Source of the DNA: Cyanobium usitatum str. Tous
GTDB taxonomy: Bacteria > Cyanobacteriota > Cyanobacteriia > PCC-6307 > Cyanobiaceae
Reading direction: 5' to 3'
NCBI RefSeq assembly: GCF_963920485.1
Contig: NZ_OY986431.1
Coordinates: 558,001 to 622,000, forward strand
Length of the DNA: 64,000 nucleotides
Shown here: positions 61,047 through 64,000 of the stretch, in pieces
Layout: every line of letters begins with the position of its first letter
Numbering within the stretch: position 1 is the first letter of the stretch
Made by a program: the position numbers and the translations under genes
The notes under the pieces: generated by a model
The model's input: the letters and a program-made list of their open reading frames with translations, nothing else
The model's database searches: none
Told to the model about the DNA's origin: nothing

Positions 61047-62147
61047 TCAAGCGAAGCCCTTGCCGGAATCTTTGGCAACGCACACCTGCAGTTGCTTGCG
61101 CAACTGGGCGTGGTCGAGATTTTTACCGATCAGCACGATCTGGTTCTTGCGTCCTGAGCCCTCTGGCCAGTCGGAATCGTCGATCGAGAAGCGCTTGCCA
61201 GCCAGGTGGAACACATGGCGGCGCTCACTTTCGTTGAACCAGAGGATCCCCTTGGCCCGAAACACCTCGGCTGGCAGCTGGTTGTCGAGAAAGTTCTGAA
61301 ATTTGCGCAGGGCGAAAGGCCCCTCGGACGCAAACGACAACGAGGTGAATCCCTCGATGGCGGCGTGGTCGGGGTGATCGGCGTGCTCGTGCTTGTGATG
61401 ATCGTGGTTGTGGTGCTGGTGGTGGTCGTGGTGCTCGTGTTCGCAGTGGCCGTGATCGTGGTCGCAGGAGCTGTGGTCTGGCTCGGCGCTGAGCTGCTGC
61501 TGGGCAACGATTTTGTCGCTTTCGAACAGCCCCACGCTGAGTAGTAGGGGCAGGGGCACTTCGCCCTTCACCGAGCGCAGGATGCGGGCATCGGTCTTGA
61601 TCTCGCGCAACTGGGCCTCCAGGGCAGCCAGCCGCTCCTCAGCTACCAGGTCGCATTTGTTTAGTAACAGCATGTCGCTGTAAACGATCTGGGCCCGGGC
61701 CACCTCGCCCTCCAGCAGCTCGTCGCTGAAGTTCTCGGCATCTACCAAGGTGATGATCGAATCGAGCCTGGTGGCATCTCGCAGGTCGCTGCCGAGGAAG
61801 GTCATGGCCACCGGCAGGGGGTCGGCCAGGCCGGTGGTCTCCACCACCAGATAGTCCACCGGATCGGGGCGCTCCAGGATGCGGTACACCGCCTCGAGCA
61901 GTTCACCGTTGATTGAGCAGCAGATGCAGCCGTTGCTCAGCTCCACCATGTCTTCGCCGGTGGCAACAATCAGGTCGTTGTCGATGCCGATTTCACCGAA
62001 TTCGTTGACCAGCACGGCGGTTTTGACCCCCTGCTGATTGCTGAGAATGTGGTTGAGCAGGGTGGTCTTACCAGCCCCCAGAAAGCCGGTGAGGATTGTC
62101 ACGGGCAGGCCCGTGGTGGTGGCACTGGCGGTCATGGAATGGGGCAT
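61047..62147 (-). CDS. CobW/COG0523-family GTPase with histidine-rich loop
   Basis: A 366-residue G3E GTPase, probably a metallochaperone. Walker A is GFLGAGKTTLL, the metal site is the C74-x-C76-C77 motif (CICCSING), NKCD gives guanine specificity, and ETTGLADP is also typical. A histidine-rich loop at ~224-262 (HDHGHCEHEHHDHHQHHNHD) marks zinc- or nickel-handling members. It shares an operon with hupE and stands in an island of metal genes. Zinc, cobalt or nickel cannot be separated. Confidence 0.88.
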   Translation of the reverse strand: MPHSMTASATTTGLPVTILTGFLGAGKTTLLNHILSNQQGVKTAVLVNEFGEIGIDNDLIVATGEDMVELSNGCICCSINGELLEAVYRILERPDPVDYLVVETTGLADPLPVAMTFLGSDLRDATRLDSIITLVDAENFSDELLEGEVARAQIVYSDMLLLNKCDLVAEERLAALEAQLREIKTDARILRSVKGEVPLPLLLSVGLFESDKIVAQQQLSAEPDHSSCDHDHGHCEHEHHDHHQHHNHDHHKHEHADHPDHAAIEGFTSLSFASEGPFALRKFQNFLDNQLPAEVFRAKGILWFNESERRHVFHLAGKRFSIDDSDWPEGSGRKNQIVLIGKNLDHAQLRKQLQVCVAKDSGKGFA

Positions 62148-62211
62148 GGCTTGGCTGTGAAGACCCTAGGAACCCTTTGCAGCAATCCATTGGGGCAGGG
62201 GTTAGCTCGAC

Positions 62212-63765
62212 TCAAAACTGGAAGCTGGTTTTGATCAGGGCACCGAATTGGTTGGCCCCATCCCCATTCCCCCCAGGATTGTTGAGCACGAAGATCGCCG
62301 GGGTCACGGAGATGGCATCGCTGACCTGCCACTGATACCACCACTCCCAAGCCCACACGCCGGATTCGCTGGCCGCCCCATTGCGGGTGGCGGTGGCAAA
62401 GGCGGGTTGGCCCACTCCCATGCCAAAGCTGTTGCCCTCCGCCAGCACATCGCTCCATTGCAGGCCCACCATCCACGACTGGCTGGTGCGCAGGTCTGAG
62501 CCGGAGCTGCCGTTGACGCCGTAACCAGCGCTGATCGAGGGGATCCAGCCGCTCTCGGCCGGCTGCCAGAAGCCGCTGATGCCAAAGGCATTGGTTTTGA
62601 CGCCGTTCTCCTCGATCTCGGTGGTGATGAAGGGGGTGGCGCCGGGCACACCCACACCGGCCTCGACATAGGAATAGAGCGCGGCGATGCCCCAGTTCTC
62701 CTGGCCGTAGCCCAGCTGCACGGTGCTGGTGCCGGCTGAGCTGCTGCTGAATAGGCCCTGGGAGGAATCGGCACCATTGCCTGCCACGTAGTTAGCGCTC
62801 ACGCTCCAGCCGTTCTGTTGCCACCAGAGGCCCAGGCCTGGGCCGAGGTTTTTGTTGTAGGCCAGCGGTGCACCATTGAGGGTGAGCGCGTTGAGGATGG
62901 TGTCGCCTGGATAGGCGCTGGGCCAGAGGGCGAGCATGTCTTCCTGGCCCACGCGGCCGCCGAGGGTGGCCGTGAACTGGCCACCGATCGGAGACTGCCC
63001 AAGCGGGAACTGATAAAAGATCTTGTCGATACCCACCACATCGGGGCCACCCTCTTCCTGGAAGGCGATCTCCAGGGTGGAGAGGCCGCCGCCGAAGGCA
63101 TTGCGATCGCCATCGAAGTTGCCGGCCCTCAGCACGGTGCGCAGCAGATCCTTGCCGCTGAAGCTGGTATCGAGGTTGAGCTGCAGGTCGTAGTTGAACG
63201 TGACCTGCTCACCGGCGGGATTGTTGCTCACCCCACCCACCACGAAGCTGGCCAGGCCGGAGAGCTTGGTGGTGGTGGAGAACTGCTGGGCTTCCAGCTT
63301 GCCCACCTTGTTCTCCAGGCCAGTGACGCGGCCGGTGAGGGCTGCGAGCTCAGTCTTGAACTCATCCATCAGGCGCTGCAGTTCGTCGGTCACTTCGGTG
63401 ACACGGTCGAGACAGGTGTTGAGCAGGGCAGCCGCCTCAAAGCGGGTCATGGCCTGGCCGCCTTTGTAGCTGCCGTTGGGGTAGCCGGCGACGCAGCCGT
63501 ATTTCTCCACCAGGTTGGTCAGCGCTTGATAAGCCCAGTCGGTGGGCTGAACGTCGGAAAACTGGGAGACGCTGGTGACTTGGTTCTTGGCTTCCCAAGC
63601 ACGGAAGCGATCAACGTCTTGCTGTTGCATGTAGTCGTTGATGGCGGCAGCGCCATTCAGCGACGAGATTTCATTGGCAGCTGCGGTGACCGGTGCCAGT
63701 ACTCCAGCAGCAGTTGCTGCAAGCAGCAGGGTTGGGCGAATTTTCAAGGCTGCGAAGCGTGGCAC
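62212..63765 (-). CDS. SOM-type outer-membrane porin (SLH + OprB), copy 2
   Basis: A 517-residue paralogue of the porin at 58.5 kb. The SLH and coiled-coil parts are almost the same (FSDVQPTDWAYQALTNLVEKYGCVAGYPNGSYKGGQAMTRFEAAALLNTCLDR), while the barrel differs (WWQQNGWSVSANYVAGNG; ends IKTSFQF). The DNA of the SLH/coiled-coil part is also highly similar between the two genes. A Fur-like site lies 20 bp before its start, so it may be iron-regulated. Confidence 0.93.
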   Translation of the reverse strand: MPRFAALKIRPTLLLAATAAGVLAPVTAAANEISSLNGAAAINDYMQQQDVDRFRAWEAKNQVTSVSQFSDVQPTDWAYQALTNLVEKYGCVAGYPNGSYKGGQAMTRFEAAALLNTCLDRVTEVTDELQRLMDEFKTELAALTGRVTGLENKVGKLEAQQFSTTTKLSGLASFVVGGVSNNPAGEQVTFNYDLQLNLDTSFSGKDLLRTVLRAGNFDGDRNAFGGGLSTLEIAFQEEGGPDVVGIDKIFYQFPLGQSPIGGQFTATLGGRVGQEDMLALWPSAYPGDTILNALTLNGAPLAYNKNLGPGLGLWWQQNGWSVSANYVAGNGADSSQGLFSSSSAGTSTVQLGYGQENWGIAALYSYVEAGVGVPGATPFITTEIEENGVKTNAFGISGFWQPAESGWIPSISAGYGVNGSSGSDLRTSQSWMVGLQWSDVLAEGNSFGMGVGQPAFATATRNGAASESGVWAWEWWYQWQVSDAISVTPAIFVLNNPGGNGDGANQFGALIKTSFQF

Positions 63766-63784
63766 GGAGCCAGTCTATAGCAAG

Positions 63785-63803
63785 AATGAGAACGATTCTC
63801 GTT
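63785..63803. promoter_or_regulatory. Fur-box-like palindrome before porin 2
   Basis: AATGAGAACGATTCTCGTT: perfect arms GAGAA/TTCTC around CGA, plus outer AA/TT. It resembles a Fur-box of the TGAGAATNATTCTCA kind and sits 20 bp from the porin 2 ATG, where a bound repressor would block initiation. Confidence 0.7.
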
Positions 63804-63821
63804 GCTTTTACTGACTGGGCG

Positions 63822-64000
63822 TCAGCGGATGGCCTGCCAGCGCTGGCTCAGGGCCTGCTGGCCGGATGGGTCGCAGCGACCGCCCAGGCCGTTGACGATC
63901 AGGCAGGTGTTGGCGGCGAGGGTGGCCACCAGGTTGCCGTTGCCATCGGGTTCCGCTGCCAGACCGTCGGCCACCAGTGGTGCGGCGGCGATGGGCACAC
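63822..64000 (-). CDS. C-terminal part of an unidentified protein (5' part beyond the window)
   Basis: The minus-strand frame reads VPIAAAPLVADGLAAEPDGN, then LVATLAANTCLIVNGLGG and RCDPSGQQALSQRWQAIR to a TGA at 63822. Two cysteines are 14 residues apart. It looks coding from composition and codon use, but only 58 residues are visible and I recognise no family. Confidence 0.55.
   Translation of the reverse strand, partial: VPIAAAPLVADGLAAEPDGNGNLVATLAANTCLIVNGLGGRCDPSGQQALSQRWQAIR

Noticed and set aside
61206-61544. Highly hydrophobic plus-strand frame (VVVVLVVVVVLVF)
   Set aside because: It is the antisense of the histidine-rich loop of the CobW-family GTPase (His codons read as Val), not a membrane protein.
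62818-63780. 320-codon plus-strand frame opposite porin 2
   Set aside because: Antisense of a repeat-rich porin gene; no export signal or domain, and it runs through the porin SLH domain.

Overview
The window is GC-rich chromosomal DNA from a unicellular picocyanobacterium, most likely a freshwater or brackish Synechococcus/Cyanobium-type strain. The main evidence is two SLH-plus-OprB porins of the cyanobacterial SOM type, the FutA/FutB (IdiA-type) iron transporter, glutamate-1-semialdehyde aminomutase from the C5 tetrapyrrole pathway, many small conserved cyanobacterial proteins, and dense packing with repeated 4-nt start/stop overlaps. Species cannot be fixed from the sequence alone. No rRNA, CRISPR array, prophage or insertion sequence was seen.

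Layout. 1-16 kb is housekeeping: cysS (cut by the left edge), polA, a HEPN/MNT pair, a Na+/H+ antiporter overlapping gltX, tRNA-Asp, tRNA-Trp, rplS, map, a BioD-like/DRTGG protein, a DprA-like protein, and a glutaminase with a TerB-like tail. 16-30 kb is nitrogen and amino-acid metabolism: YajQ, a fused 5-oxoprolinase coupled to gamma-glutamyltranspeptidase, a five-gene branched-chain/neutral amino-acid ABC transporter behind hemL, and glycolate oxidase. 30-37.7 kb holds xth, several conserved unknowns, a small membrane HEAGH protease, LarC and an AAA ATPase.

37.8-44.1 kb is the most irregular stretch. It holds several small secreted cysteine-containing proteins of unknown function around an MscS channel, a duplicated ~65-bp leader of which only one copy still has a gene, a decayed NarL/LuxR response regulator, a truncated MCE-domain gene and other gene fragments. 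It looks like an accessory region undergoing turnover.

44-49 kb carries an AraC regulator translationally coupled to an ArsM-type arsenite methyltransferase, a 2-hydroxyacid dehydrogenase, a Fur-family regulator with a tandem repeat in its promoter, a DUF1622/DUF202 pair and a bile-acid:sodium-symporter-family protein. 49.5-52.4 kb has a cysteine-type sulfatase, its formylglycine-generating enzyme and MscL. 52.4-55 kb encodes a beta-barrel protein and two coupled secreted proteins; one has ten tandem RDxN repeats and is a paralogue of the protein at 13.3-13.9 kb.

55-64 kb reads as a metal-acquisition island: a Crp-family regulator (IdiB-like by context), futB and futA, two SOM porins, a HupE/UreJ permease and a histidine-rich CobW-family GTPase. 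Three palindromic sites lie in its upstream regions: a TTGCGA-type palindrome before the Crp gene, a GTGA-N6-TCAC site before porin 1, and a Fur-box-like site before porin 2. All functions are read from sequence motifs and context without database searches.
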